Shown: piece after piece, positions 1 through 11,171 of the stretch | Layout: each line of letters begins with the position of its first letter | Numbering within the stretch: position 1 is the first letter of the stretch | Origin: Isoetes taiwanensis | Taxonomy: Eukaryota > Streptophyta > Lycopodiopsida > Isoetales > Isoetaceae | Reading direction: 5' to 3' | Length of the DNA: 64,000 bases | Assembly: GCA_021234155.1 (NCBI GenBank) | Contig: JAJEKV010000063.1 | Location: 1,768,947 to 1,832,946 of the forward strand | Notes under the pieces: model-generated | The model's database searches: none | What the model was told of the DNA's origin: nothing | The model's input: only the letters and a program-made list of their open reading frames with translations | Position numbers and translations under genes: made by a program

Positions 1-13
1 GAATTCAATATAG

Positions 14-401
14 CCCGAGGATGATTCCTTGAAGAAAGTCCTGCACCAATGTGAACTCAAGCTAGTTGCATGGCTTAAGGTTTGAAGCTATTTTGTGCCC
101 ATTTTTAATATTTCAAAAATTTGTATAAGTTTGAGCATCTTGAATACTCTAATCTTTGTAGCGATAACGATCTTTGTAGCAACCATTTCTGCTCATTTCA
201 CTAGTTTGATTATCCAAAAGCCTATTATTTGAGCAGTCCATAAAAATTACGTTGAACACTATTAATATTTTCCTTTTCATTCAGGGATTGAAACAATGGC
301 TACTAGAGAAGAAAGCTGAAAAGACAGAGCAAGGAGAAGCTAACCTTAATCTTGAGGCATTGGCTAGTATCACTGAGGGAGTACGTGATATTAGTGAATA
401 A
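14..401 (+). CDS. 3' end of an unidentified host gene (two exons)
   Basis: I see two exon-like blocks with consistent splice signals. Bases 14-79 follow an AG acceptor and end AAG|GTTTGA. After a 205-bp intron ending in a pyrimidine-rich tract and CAG, bases 285-401 run to a TAA stop. The phases agree, giving an acidic/basic helical C-terminus that starts PEDDSLKKVLHQCELKLVAW and ends ITEGVRDISE. No family is recognised; the peptide looks like a coiled-coil or helical tail. The rest of the gene would lie left of the window. Alternative: chance reading through AT-rich intergenic DNA. The stop, acceptor and donor together make a real terminal exon moderately likely. Confidence 0.45.
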
Positions 402-655
402 AGTCCTTATTGTTTATGGATTGGATTGCAAAAGTAAAAATCTAGAGCAGATAAAAAAATGCCCTTGTGCAAGAGGTATTTTAGAAGATAGCTTGAATTG
501 AAACTAAAAGGTGTTATGTTTCTAAGGAAAATAGAAACTTGATAACCTTTTAAATCAATACCAGAATGCAAAAGATGCATGCTCATGTAATTAGTCCTTA
601 AAGGTAAAACTGGGGCTTTTGATAGTTTCTTAATTATTAACACAAAGTGATTATA

Positions 656-834
656 GGATAGAATAGAACATAACATAACAGAACAAAACAGAACAGAACA
701 GAACAGAAGAGAACAGAACAGAACAGAGGAGAAGAGAATAGAATAGAATAGAATAGAATAGAATAGAATAGAATAGAATAGAATAGAATAGAATAGAATA
801 GATTAGAATAGAATAGAATAGAATAGAATACGTT
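656..834 (-). repeat. Pentanucleotide tract (GAACA)n then (GAATA)n, likely a LINE-type tail
   Basis: A 180-bp pentamer tract moves from GAACA/GAAGA units to nearly pure GAATA units. On the minus strand it reads as an ATTCT-type tail preceded by GGACAAAAACG, close to the 3' end of the LINE whose tail lies at about 985. I infer a second, strongly 5'-truncated copy of the same LINE family, with the microsatellite as its tail. Confidence 0.55.
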
Positions 835-1172
835 TTTGTCCTTAAGACTAGAGGTCCTTAAGTCTTTGCTTTTCTTCGCTCCTTGGCCATGCGTATGAAC
901 ATCATTATCTTCAACTTTGAGTTATGTTTTGCAGGCTTTATTTGACCTCTCATGTGTATTACGAACCCTCATTTTTAATAATAAGAATGGAATAGAATAG
1001 AATGTATTTTTTTCGTCCACAAAAACCAATTGGCCTATGGGACCAAAATATAGAGAGCTGCAAGCATATTACTATGAGGATTAAAAACCCCCGCCCGAGG
1101 GGTTTTCAGGGGGAAATCCTTGGTAGTAATACGTGTACTGGTAGACTGCACAATAATATGATATAATACAAG

Positions 1173-1430
1173 TCAATACCATATCAAAGGACACAGCTGA
1201 GTCTGTGTATCCATTAACAAGCCCACAGAGGCTGTGTTCAATAGCACATGCAGCGGCTGGTCTGACAAAACTAACTCGACATACTGTGCCCAAGAATGAT
1301 CAAATGCAGGACAGGTCTGAAGGGTATGACATTCATCCTCAATGGAGCCCTGTTGGCAACACAAAGATCCTGTCCTTGCGGGCCTCTCGAGTCCGTAGGC
1401 CTGTCTCAGCTTGCGTTTCTTCATGGGTGA
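1173..1430 (-). pseudogene. LINE ORF C-terminal cysteine-rich segment
   Basis: An 83-residue open stretch has a Cys/His pattern (C-C then ECH then C) within SIEDECHTLQTCPAFDH, typical of the zinc-knuckle-like end of LINE ORF2 proteins. It is followed on the minus strand by a 3' UTR ending CCAATTGG, GTGGACG and the ATTCT tail. It is colinear with the RT amino-terminal piece at 2.5-3.4 kb but separated from it by the inverted block. Confidence 0.65.
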
Positions 1431-1455
1431 ATGGATATGCAGATAGTGGTATGAG

Positions 1456-2525
1456 CCTCGTAAAACCTGTACTACTGTTTTGTAGACTTTGCAAAAGCTT
1501 TTGACACTGTTCCTCGGGGCAAGCTGTGGGACAAATTGAGGAAGCTATGGACCCTTGTTGACTTACAAAATGCGATATACAGGGATTTGAGGCGTTGCTG
1601 AAGCTGTGGGCACCATTAGGACAACTTGGAGTACGCCAGGGTTGCTCCCACTCCCTGATGCTCTTCGGCCTATATATTGATAAGCTAGAAGATTGGCTTG
1701 CTGAATATGGGAGGGCAGGCGCTCAGCTCATGCACCACATAATTCGGCAACTTATATACACTAACAACGTGGATCTCTTGGCCTAGACTCCAGATGACAT
1801 GTAGCATTCACTGACATATGGGTTAACTTGCCCAAAATTATGGTACATTATATTTCATCCGTGCGTCAAGGCCTCTCTTCTTCACTTACCAGGCCCGAAT
1901 GTGGAGGTGGCTACGACCTACAAGTATTTGGGAATTGCATTTCCTACTACCACGCACTGGGACGCCTCCACAAGTTGAGCATCACAACGGGCTGGAAGGC
2001 ACTGTATGCTATCCAGAACAACAGTCACAAGGCAGAGTTATATGCTTGGGGTTACTCGTCACACCTGTTCAAGACCCTAGTCGAGCTTGTCCTCCTATAC
2101 GGGGCAATGATATCCCCTGCCATTTGGAAATGACCTGGAACAGGTACGGAAGGCCTTCTTAGCATGAGCAATTAGGGCAAAGTCCATGGTGCCATATCAG
2201 ATCCTGCTGCAGAAGATCGCTTTTTGCCCCTACAGAGGGTCGCACTAGACCATCACATCATTTACTTTCAGAAGGTAGTTGGTATGGATGACGCTCGTCT
2301 GTCCAATCTTACTTTAGCTATAGCACTGGGTCTATAGCGCCTCAAGGCCTGCTGGAGAGACAAGCAAGCTCAATAGTTCTCCCGATGGAATGTGCAGGCA
2401 CACAGGCGCATGGAGGTACAGATAGAAGGATCACGAACAGTTGAGGCAGTACCTTGATGCTTACTTCCTTAGCAAGGAAACTCTGGGATGCAGATGCTTT
2501 GGCACATGTCAAGATGGCACACTAT
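1456..2525 (+). pseudogene. LINE reverse transcriptase, central and C-terminal half (inverted block)
   Basis: This plus-strand block starts near NLYYCFVDFAKAFDTVPRG, the first catalytic-Asp region of RT. It continues through GVRQGC and FGLYIDKLEDWL to the degraded active site (LIYTNNVDLLA), then a thumb-like segment with WKALYAIQNNSHKAELYAWG and LVELVLLYG. It needs several frame changes and has internal stops. It supplies exactly the part missing between the two minus-strand LINE pieces, so I infer an inversion within one element. Two unrelated copies remain possible. Confidence 0.7.
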
Positions 2526-3400
2526 CAGCAGCAGGTCAATCACATGCTCATGCAGTTTCTGCTATTCTCAATCAGGGTTCTTAGAGTGAAAATGTGGTCG
2601 ATCGTGAAGTGTTTTAACCAAAACCAGCCTGTGTAAGAGCATGCACCTCTGCTTCCTCTGCCCACATCGTCAGTTGTTGCTCAAGGATTCTAGCCAACAA
2701 TTTTGAAAAGAGAGCTGACCATGATGGTGTGATAATTGACTGGGCAATTAGAATCACCGCCTTGTATATGGGAGCAACTCTACTAGTGGTCTGATGCAGG
2801 GGAAAGCCTCATTGCAATGCCTTATTCAATAATGCCGTCAGAACAGATACCATTGGATGCCTAGCCCACGTTAGGAGCTCTGTCTGCATGCCATCCAAAT
2901 CTATTGCCTTGCCACAAGCAATGCGCTATAAGCCCATTGTTACATCTGCCTCTATAATGACTAGTGCTAGGTCCATCTGTGGGGGTACTACCTCTCGACA
3001 CTCTAGTGGATCATAAAGCTACTGCAAGTACTATACCCACTGGTCCGAGGTGATGTTCCCTGCCAGTTGCAAAAGATTGTTCAATACCCTTCTCGAAAAT
3101 ATCCTGGGGTGACAATCTAGGAGATAAAACATCTGTGTCTGTTGTTCTGCAATGTATATGGTTTTCTTGCCATTGAGGAAGGCATAGTATTGACTGATGG
3201 CATGCGGACACAAAGCGATATCAATGACTCGTCAGAGCTAGTGTTTAAACTCCCATCAAACCATTGGTTGCGAGGGAAGGTGGTAGCTCCCAAGGGCCTA
3301 TGTGGACTGCCTCTCCCAAAGCAGCTGTCAGCAGCCGTCATAAATACTTGAATCAACTAGGCAGTCTACTGCTGCAGTGTGGAAAGCTGCAATATTCCCT
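2526..3400 (-). pseudogene. LINE reverse transcriptase, amino-terminal half
   Basis: On the minus strand the region translates in pieces to RT fingers motifs: SWSALFSKLLARILEQQL, AEEAEVHALTQAGF and TIDHIFTLRTLIEN. Upstream (towards 3400) lies a linker-like segment with MARKPYTLQNNRH. Frames are interrupted. It is the logical predecessor of the plus-strand RT block that begins on its left. Confidence 0.65.
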
Positions 3401-3475
3401 CCAGGTCATGCACAACCATCTGGGCATAATTCTATGCATGGTCATAGTCCAGAGAATATATCAAAATATAAAGGA

Positions 3476-3564
3476 GGGTAAAAGCACCTTGTGGTGTTCC
3501 AATTCGGCTGTCCCCCCTGTCCCCCCAAAATGTGGCGTTGCATCCACCACTTTTGTGGTATGAA
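3476..3564 (+). repeat. Left terminal inverted repeat of the giant DNA transposon
   Basis: Begins GGGTAAAAGCACCTTGTGGT directly after AGGA. An internal palindrome CCACCACTTTTGTGGT follows near 3554. The motif CCAAAATGTGGCGT at about 3531 recurs at the right end in direct, not inverted, orientation. Confidence 0.6.
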
Positions 3565-4679
3565 AGTGTAATTATGGCACCGCTCAGCTGCCGGTATTTA
3601 ACACTAGAGTCATCACATGATGGACCAGAAAAGGTATTTGCACTGTTCGCGTTAAAATTCACATAAAATCAGGGGTTCAATAATCAGTCAAACCCTTCTT
3701 ATATGTTAATATATGGCAGTCATGTTGCATGGGAAAAATACCTAAAAATCTATTGGTCCCCATTCATGAGAGTTACACTTAGGTAAACCCAAGGGGGTCA
3801 AGTCTGTTTCGCTACATGTTTAGATAAAGTAAAACTGTCTCGGCAAGACAATTTTTATGATTTTTTTTATTATTTTTGTATTTTTCTACACGAGTTAGAG
3901 AGTAAGACACAAAAAACTACACCTCAATCCGAGGTCTGAGAAGGGAGATAGGGTTGTTTGAACATGACAGGGTCAAAATTGCTGCTTGTCTTCTGTGAAC
4001 CAATACTGGTTTCCAGAAAGCTGTTTCCAAATCAAATCTCTAACTTTTGTAGGAAAATGAATTTTGACCCAAAATTTTGAATATAAGTATTAGACAACTT
4101 GCTTTATCTAAGAAAAATGTCCATTAGCCTTGATGATCAGGTTTTGATTTTCTTTTATTTTTTCAATTACAAGTGAATGATAACTTATGTCTATATAGGA
4201 GTAAAATGATTCAAAGTCATCCTCAAAAAAATCACATTATGAAAGGTTACCACGATATGGAATCACCCCAAAAACAAACACGTAAAAAAAGCATAGCGTT
4301 TGTTTTCAAGAAATCAAGAAAGGTTCGTATTACCTGAGACCATTACCGGTCCACCTTCTTTTTAAAATTAAGAACTCCCTCATGTTAATCAATTTCAGTT
4401 TCAATTGCGGGATATAAGCACCTCATGAGCTACTCTATTCATTAAAAATAATCAATGCTCCTGATTGAGGTTTAGCATAAACTTTCTAGTGTTCATTCCA
4501 AGTTATCTGTTAGAGTACGCGTTCCATGGATTTCATAAACCTATGTATTGAATGGTGAACTCAAAACTTGTATTTTTTATCTTCTCAAGTTGTGGAAGCA
4601 ATGCAAAAGAATGAAAAACAAATATAAAAAGCTAGAACTATGAAAAATAAAGATAGACTGCTATGTCTGTTTCCCATAA

Positions 4680-4745
4680 CCCGATTGGGTTCCGTGGACG
4701 TTAAAATTTTCTTTCTTCCTTCCTTCCTTCCTTCCTTCCTTCCAT
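4680..4745 (+). mobile_element. LINE/SINE 3'-end fragment with (TTCC)n tail
   Basis: CGATTGGGTTCCGTGGACG then TTAAAATTTTC runs into a (CTTC)n tract. The pre-tail segment is almost identical to the fragment at 54213 and resembles the 3' end of the LINE at about 1 kb, which has an ATTCT tail. I read it as a 5'-truncated insertion of one family with interchangeable simple-sequence tails. Confidence 0.55.
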
Positions 4746-5006
4746 TGCTGGTCCACATGGCTTATGATCATTCAAGAAGCCAGAACATCCTCATCTTAAT
4801 TAGTTGGTTGCTAAAATTGCATTATTTAATGGTAAAGTTGAAGCACAAGCAAACTGAACCTATATGAATCTCCACTCATCCTTCCAAAAATTATGTTAGA
4901 GAAGGTAGAAAATCACCATATCATTGTATAAGTGACAAATGAACAATAAATAAAATTGGTAATCATAATTAGAGAGATTTAATTCTATACCCAATTCGTT
5001 AATTGT

Positions 5007-5432
5007 GGACCATAATGGTCCATGCCCATTTAAATTCAAATCTTACATATAGTAGTATGTTATTTTTAACATGAAATTGGAGATCTATGTTGCCAATGAA
5101 GCTTGAACCCATAAAAATTATATTCTGACAAGCTAAAGTTACTATTATTATACCTAAAGTAGGAACTCTTAAGCAGCAAACACGTGTACTAAGTTTATGA
5201 TAGTAAAAAATAAGAAGATTTCATCGTGTGTTTTGCACTAAGACGATACAAACTATATTTTAAACTTCTATTAGATGTTTCGTCAATCATGAGTTGAAAA
5301 AGAATGCTATCTTGCTTTAAAATGTGGCACGCCTAAGTACAAACCAGAAATGGTCCATGTCTATTTTAAATCAAATCTTGTACATAATATGTTACTTTAA
5401 CATGAAATTCAAGATCTATGTTGCCAAGGAAG
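5007..5432 (+). repeat. Diverged direct repeat pair (5007-5104, 5348-5432)
   Basis: Both copies contain ATGGTCCATG, a CAAATCTT block, ACATGAAATT and AGATCTATGTTGCCAA in the same order, with scattered substitutions and small gaps. The spacing is about 340 bp. Nothing coding is associated. Confidence 0.6.
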
Positions 5433-7456
5433 GGTGACATTAATAAAAAAAATATTGCCTACCATAAAAGATGAGTTTTTTTGTATTATTACCTCAGCTA
5501 AACTCTAATTTTGTGTAGTGGCAACCACTTCTAAATGTAAAGAATACATGGTTATTCACCATATTTAAGTTCATAAAATTCTTTATTATGAATGTATAAG
5601 TGGAATGAATGGAGTGCATCATTTATTGCCCTTAGAAAGCTTATATGTGAGTTTAGTTAAACCACGTTAGTTCTATTTTTGTCCTGGATTCTGTATCGAA
5701 TCTTCTTTAGTGAAAATTGAGATCAACATGACTTATAGACACTTCAAAAAATTATTGGACTGTAGCTCTTAGAGTTGACAACTTATGGCCGCAAGTCTTA
5801 CGTCAAAACTTGTTATGGTAAAGGAGAAACAATTCACAACCTCAAACAGCTTTTTTGAGCTAAAAATGGTTTGACGACTTAGCAAAGAAACATGAAAACA
5901 TGCAAATCAACATGTTTTATCATAAAACGTCAATTACTTTCAATTTTAGAAACGTTTGGACCCCTTTATGCTAGAAAGTTTGAAGAATGCAGTTCTGGCC
6001 TGGCGTAAAAACTGCTGAATTCAATGAGGTTTGGGCAATCACCACAACATATCAGTAAATCTATTGGTCATGAAATTCTCCATGGCCATAAAGAATCGAG
6101 TGAAGATTCCAAAAGTGGTGTGAAATGGAAATTTCTCTTGTTAGATACCTGGGTTTAAGTGGCAGAGGGTATGCTGGACCAATTCTGGTGGATGAACCCA
6201 GAATAGTTCCAGTAACAACTCTAGTGTTAAGAATAGAGTCCCGCTCAGCTGTGGGGGAAATTCTAATTTCAAAAACTAAAATTCAAATTCAAATTCCTAT
6301 TCTTTGGCCCCTTCCTGTTCTTTGCCTATGCCCTGTTCTTTGGCTCCCTCCCTGCTGCGAGCTCCAATCCATTGTGGATATGGATGTCAATGAGGTAATC
6401 TGTACATAAACCGGCATTTCAGACAGGAGAAAACAAAGAAGAACCAAGGAACAAGAAATGTTGAAGAAAAGACGCCAGAGGAAAAGAAGAAGAGAAGAAA
6501 AATTGGAGCTTGCAGAATTGGCAGAAGGATCCGGTTCATCAAGAAGTCCAAGCAGTAAACGCCGTATTGTCCTTAATTTGCTAACGTCTTTCCATAAACA
6601 GACCAAAAGAATGGAGGATAGCACGAAGAAAGAAATTTTACTTGATTTTTTGAGGGATAAAACATTGGAAAAATTCATAGGTGAAGAATTAAAGGATTTG
6701 GAAGCCAAGAGCATCGTTATAACGAGCCTCACGGGACTCCATGCGGTATCAAACTCTCTACCAGCAATTTGCCCTAGCGACCAAGAATATTTGCCTTGCA
6801 ATAATACGTACCACGCCCGTGCAGATTCCGAAATAAGTGACAAAATCAGCCGGCGAGATCTTGGAAAGGTATTAGGTGTTCACCCAAGAAACACGCAAAA
6901 GGCAAAGAAAAAGAGGGAAGAGATCGATTACAATGGTGGGAAATGGGTTTCTTACAAGAGGGGCTAAAAGATTCGATGCAATTTCGGATGAACATATAGA
7001 AAAGATTCAAAAATTTTGGATTGAGAACACGAGTGTCTCCTAACACAAAGGATGTTAGAACTAGAAGATTGGAGAGAAATGTAAGAGAAGAACATCTGCC
7101 CACTATCCGGAGGAATCACAGGTTAGTTTATTTCTGTTATTCATGTTTTCTTAGTTATGGTGCTTAGTGTGGTGGTGCATGTGGTGGTTATTGTGTTGTA
7201 CATTGATTGTGGTGTACTGTATGCAGCATGTGAATTGTGTGTAGTTAACTCTAGTCTGAAATGCAATATTTAATGTTTGGAATATTATTAGAACATGGAG
7301 AATTGAGTACTCCTTTCTTTGGGTGTGTGTACAGTATAAAAATATTTGAGCTATAACTAACTGATCCTGAGATACGAATTTTTGTTGAATAAAGACAATT
7401 TTTTGTCAGATTCAAGGACAGCTCTGTTGGAAAGTATGATATATTAAAAAAAGGAT

Positions 7457-7506
7457 CTTACAAAATTTGGCTTTACAAAATTTGGCTTTACAAAATTTGG
7501 CTTTCT
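7457..7506 (+). repeat. Three tandem copies of a 17-bp unit
   Basis: The unit CAAAATTTGGCTTTACA is repeated three times in tandem without visible change in the first copies. Function unknown. Confidence 0.8.
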
Positions 7507-7539
7507 ATTGAAAGCTCTGTACCCGAGAACTAAATTTAC

Positions 7540-8090
7540 ATGCATGATCCTAAGCAACGGGGAAGTCTTTGGTATGGTGGTGTTTTTCGCACTAAAGCAT
7601 CTAAGCTGCTGCGGTCATCCCAATTTAACGGGATGAGGTTTGCGGTGCTTCCGCATCCCCCGGTGGTAAGTACGCAGTTACGCCAATAAAACCCCATTCT
7701 TGCGGGCGGAGCGGACAAGTGGCGAGAGAACAAATATACCGGTTGCCCTTGCAAAGACATGTAATATAAGGTGATGGACCTTGTCTAAGAGCTCTCTTCT
7801 GTCAATCGACTCCAAGCATAGCCATTGAAGGCCCGGCATCGATCATTTGTATGCCTTTAGGTTGGATTCGAAATCAGCAAAGAAGGTGGATTTAGGCATA
7901 TCCACCTTCAGAGATTGATCACGAGCCCTGTTTAACATGTGCCGAATGCCCTCCTCGCTCACCCTACAATAGCCGTAGTGATCTCTGAACATGGATCCTA
8001 CCATGTTGCCGGAATGAACTTCTTCGATTTGGCGCGAATTGGGAATGAAACGCCAAAAATCAGACGTAGGAACAGGATTTAGGACCCGGA
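7540..8090 (-). pseudogene. Unidentified coding-like fragment antisense to gene A
   Basis: On the minus strand a continuous sensible reading runs through FIPNSRQIEEVHSGNMVGSM, FRDHYGYCRVSEEGIRHMLN and LKVDMPKSTFFADFESNLKA. After a stop there is a 74-residue open stretch beginning MSLQGQPVYLFSRHLSAP. Base composition is richer in GC than the surrounding intron. I do not recognise the family. It may be a captured gene fragment. The later part could be chance. Confidence 0.3.
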
Positions 8091-8211
8091 TCCTTTTCTA
8101 ATGATTAGAAGAGGAATGTAATTATTATCGGGGGGGTGTGCAATTTGAAGTGTTTATGAGAGCGAGGCTAGACATGATTTTTTATGTCGGCGAAATAGGA
8201 TAAAAGTGATG

Positions 8212-8990
8212 TGATGTGATGTGTGGTGTCGTGATGGTGTGGTGTGGTGTGGTGTGGTGTGGGTTGCGTTATGTCCATGGTGTCATGTGGGTGTGTGCAT
8301 GTTAATGTATGATTCAATTTTATTTATTCTCCCCCCTCACCCCACCACACCCCATCTATCCCACCACCATAGACTACCACCACATCTTTGCGACCACCAT
8401 ATTACCACCACATGCACACACATCCCACCATATCCCACGCCACACCCCTCCACCACCACACTCCACCACCACCACATCACACCACAATCCCACAACACCA
8501 CACCACACCACCACCACTACACCCCCCCACCACACTCCACCACCACCACACTCCACCACACACCACCACGACCACCACACCCCACCACCGGACTCCACCA
8601 CACCACATCATAGCACCACACACCACTACACACACCACCACCACCCCCACCACCACACCACTCCACCACGCCCTCCACCACCACCACCCCCACCACCACC
8701 ACCACCCCCACCACCACACCACACCACACACCACTCCACCACACTCCACCACCACCCCCCACCACCACCCACACACCCTCCACCACCCCCCCACCACCAC
8801 AATCCACCACCACCACCTCCACCACCACTCCCACTCCCACCATTTGGTGTATGGTGTGTGGTGAATGGTATGATGTGTGGTGGGGTGTGTGTGGTAATGT
8901 ACTACGGCACTAAGGTGCTGCGTTAAGTGAATATGATGAGTGTGGGGCATGGTATGGTGCATGGTTTGGTGTGGTATACACATCCTAACG
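8212..8990 (+). repeat. (CCA)n / CCACC simple-sequence tract with GGTG arms
   Basis: A core from about 8335 to 8845 is almost purely C and A with occasional T (CCACCACACT-type units). It is flanked by short GGTGTG-rich arms at 8212-8300 and 8846-8985, so the region can fold back on itself. Open frames here translate to His/Thr/Pro or Trp/Val/Gly runs and are not genes. A matching tract lies in inverted orientation at 25.4-26.1 kb. Confidence 0.9.
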
Positions 8991-11171
8991 GTTTAGTGTT
9001 CATTTCATGCAGATGCTATTGTTCAAGAGGTTTACGGACCAACATCGAGAAATTAAGATTCGACTTGAGTTTTTGAGAAGCTAAAACCACGGTTTGTGGT
9101 GAAATTGAAGGACTTCAATAGTTCTTTGTTGCATTAAAAGCGTGAGGATGCAAATGCTAGTGGATGGACTCAATGGGATGAGAACCAAACATCCAAAGAA
9201 TTGCACTTGCACTGCGATGTTTGTAGATCACATGAACTTGGTCAATGCGGGGGCACACCGGCATAAAATTGCAAATCTGGGAAGCTTGTGGAGATCTATA
9301 TTGTGTCCAAAGAGTGAATTAGATGAGTTTCACAAGAAGGCGTGCATTCTTGGAAATTGTGAGTTGTGTGGAATCAAGAAGTTTCAGACTGTCCCATGGA
9401 AGGAAGTGGCGGTAGGAAAGTGAAATGGGAGTACATTGACTATGAAAAGACAAGCGTCTCGAGTTACGGTAGGAGGCCGACTCATCGGTACAATGAGGCG
9501 AGAACCCAAGGAGCTACGGATAAACTGAAAGAAGCGTCTAAAAATCTTTCCCTTTGCATAATTTCAGGTACCAATGGCGGGCAAAAGCGGTTTAAGGATC
9601 TTACGGAGAATCTCCCGGCAGATGCATGTCTCTCGGTAGTGGATTTTTGCGAGAGAACTATACATTCAAGGAACAAGAGGAGGTGCGGTCGATCTTATTT
9701 GGGTCAATAACAGATTACCATTTTGGTTCAAATAACATATCGGTATGACTCAATGGCGGATGAGATTATCAAGGAAACACATTACTATGTATCGGATGAT
9801 AGGGAACCACGATACTTTGTTCGGTGCAACAACGCTTCATGAAGCACCACAAATATCCGGGGCGAGAAAGGAAGGGTTCCAAGCGGACATTATGTGTTTT
9901 CGGATGGTGCGACATCTCAATTCAAGGCTTCTAGACCATTTTACTTTGTGGCTAGGTACACAAAGCGACGATGTCTATATGATGTGGAATTTTTTTGGTT
10001 CTAACCACGGGAAAGGTGAACACGATGGCAAAAAGCTTGAGTTGAAGAGATAGTTAAGACAAGCGCAATTAAAAATGGCTGACATAAAATTGGGTAATGC
10101 TCATGAAGTGGTAGAAGTTGCGAAGAGATGTTTACTTGTGGAACATCAGAGTGGATGAACACATCTGAAACCGAGAAGAGGAAGAATATAAAAAGGTTCT
10201 TTTGGGAAGTCAAGGTGGAGGATATAGATAGAAAGAAAGCATGGGGTGCAGAGAAAGGATTTTGGACACTAGGCGGATCCATTGTGTACATGCATTCAAT
10301 CCACGAATCTCTGTGTAGTTGCACACGAGGGAACTTTCATGCTTCTGCAGCTCTTGCTTGGATGGCATGTGGGGACGGTTGTGTGAACAAGCACTACGTG
10401 GATGATTGGAAACTTCAAGTTATTGTACCATCCTCCAATGTGCATGCGACATTGAGGACCGTAAATCAAGCATGTCCTTGTTCTCCTCCAATCCACGATG
10501 TTAGCGAGAGGCACTTAGAGTTGGTGATAATTTTGTTTGTCGTTGCTCGAAAGGGAATGATGAGGGGGTTGAATTTTGGATTACGATGTGCACAAAACCA
10601 AAATGGATAGTGGAGAAAGACTTCCAACTCAATGGAACATGGTACCTCGCCCGGTGATAGTGTCATAGAAGGTATGTATTACAAGAAGGGCGCAAGATCA
10701 ACCGTCGGCTATGATCTTTGCGATAAAGGCGCCTTAGGCATAGTATTCACAACAGGATCAGTGCAATCGGACTTCACATGCCACCAACTAAGCGTCAAAA
10801 GCAGGATTTGTATATAGGCTGGTTCCTTTAGATGAGGAGAAAATTTTTACGAGAATTACGAAGTTCTTTTTCGATGATGATGAAATGTAAAACCATTACG
10901 TAGTTTTGAGAACTCATGTGAAGTCTTGTGCTTCAAATTTGTGAAAATAAGTTTGTCTTGATTTCTTTTGAAGATTTGAATTCTTTGAAACACTTGATTC
11001 CTTTGTTTGTGAGATGAATTGAATATGAATTTTCATTGAAATGAATCGAGGTTACAATAACAATTATGTACATAAGAAAGATATCTGATGATTTAAGTGC
11101 GAGGTGACTCATGCACCTACATACTTCCCAATACATATGTTCCTCTCGGTTCGACTTTTTTGTTGCTTCTA

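Larger units (their letters stand above)
985..3471 (-). mobile_element. Non-LTR retrotransposon (LINE), minus strand, middle part inverted
   Basis: Outer parts read on the minus strand and the middle on the plus strand. The RT amino-terminal half lies at about 3400-2526 (-), the RT active-site half and thumb at about 1456-2525 (+), and the C-terminal cysteine-rich region plus 3' UTR at about 1430-985 (-), ending in an ATTCT tail. RT landmarks include DFAKAFDTVPRGKLWDKL, GVRQGC and LFGLYIDKLEDWL. The usual YADD box reads YTNN, so the copy is dead; stops and frameshifts occur throughout. The right edge abuts the terminus of the large DNA transposon at 3476. No 5' UTR, endonuclease or target duplication was identified. 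Confidence 0.8.
3565..6400. other. Left subterminal, gene-free AT-rich zone
   Basis: No coding signal, RNA gene or recognisable domain was found. It contains one LINE tail fragment (about 4680-4745) and a diverged direct duplication of about 90-100 bp (5007-5104 and 5348-5432). It lies inside the proposed transposon, between the left terminal repeat and gene A. Confidence 0.5.
7122..9012 (+). other. Gene A intron 1 holding a (CCA)n tract and a coding-like block
   Basis: The donor GTTAGT at 7122 and an acceptor TTTCATGCAG ending 9012 bracket a segment with no transposase similarity. Protein similarity resumes just after. It holds a triple 17-bp repeat (about 7457-7506), an antisense coding-like block (about 7540-8090) and the long CCA tract. 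The exact phase across the junction does not close, so the precise splice positions are uncertain. Confidence 0.5.
6458..10890 (+). pseudogene. Gene A: DDE-type transposase-like gene, broken
   Basis: Exon 1 starts at ATG 6458 with a Lys/Arg/Glu-rich segment, then RRDLGKVLGVHPRN and IENTSVSPNTKDVRTRRLER, and ends near CAG|GTTAGT at 7121. A 1.9-kb intron follows, with an acceptor at about 9012. Exon 2 carries IKIRLEFFEKLKP, LVDGLNGMR, a Cys-rich block (CILGNCELCGIKKF), a probable first acidic site (THYYVSDDREP), the second (VFSDGATSQFK) and a third block WNFFGSNHGKGEHDG. C-terminal blocks include FHASAALAW and EFWITMCTKPKW, ending FTRITKFFFDDDEM at TAA 10888-10890. This order matches a widespread, poorly named transposase-like family of seed-free plants and animals. 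At least two frameshifts in exon 1 (after 6960 and near 7040) and several in exon 2 make it a pseudogene. It converges with gene B. Confidence 0.7.

Noticed and set aside
6289-6843. 184-residue minus-strand frame starting MSLISESARAWYVLL
   Set aside because: Antisense to gene A exon 1, whose plus-strand reading has family-like motifs that continue past it. The minus frame shows none.
8221-8983. Open frames of 100-205 residues rich in His/Pro/Thr or Trp/Val/Gly
   Set aside because: They are translations of a (CCA)n simple-sequence tract, open in several frames on both strands because the repeat lacks stop codons.
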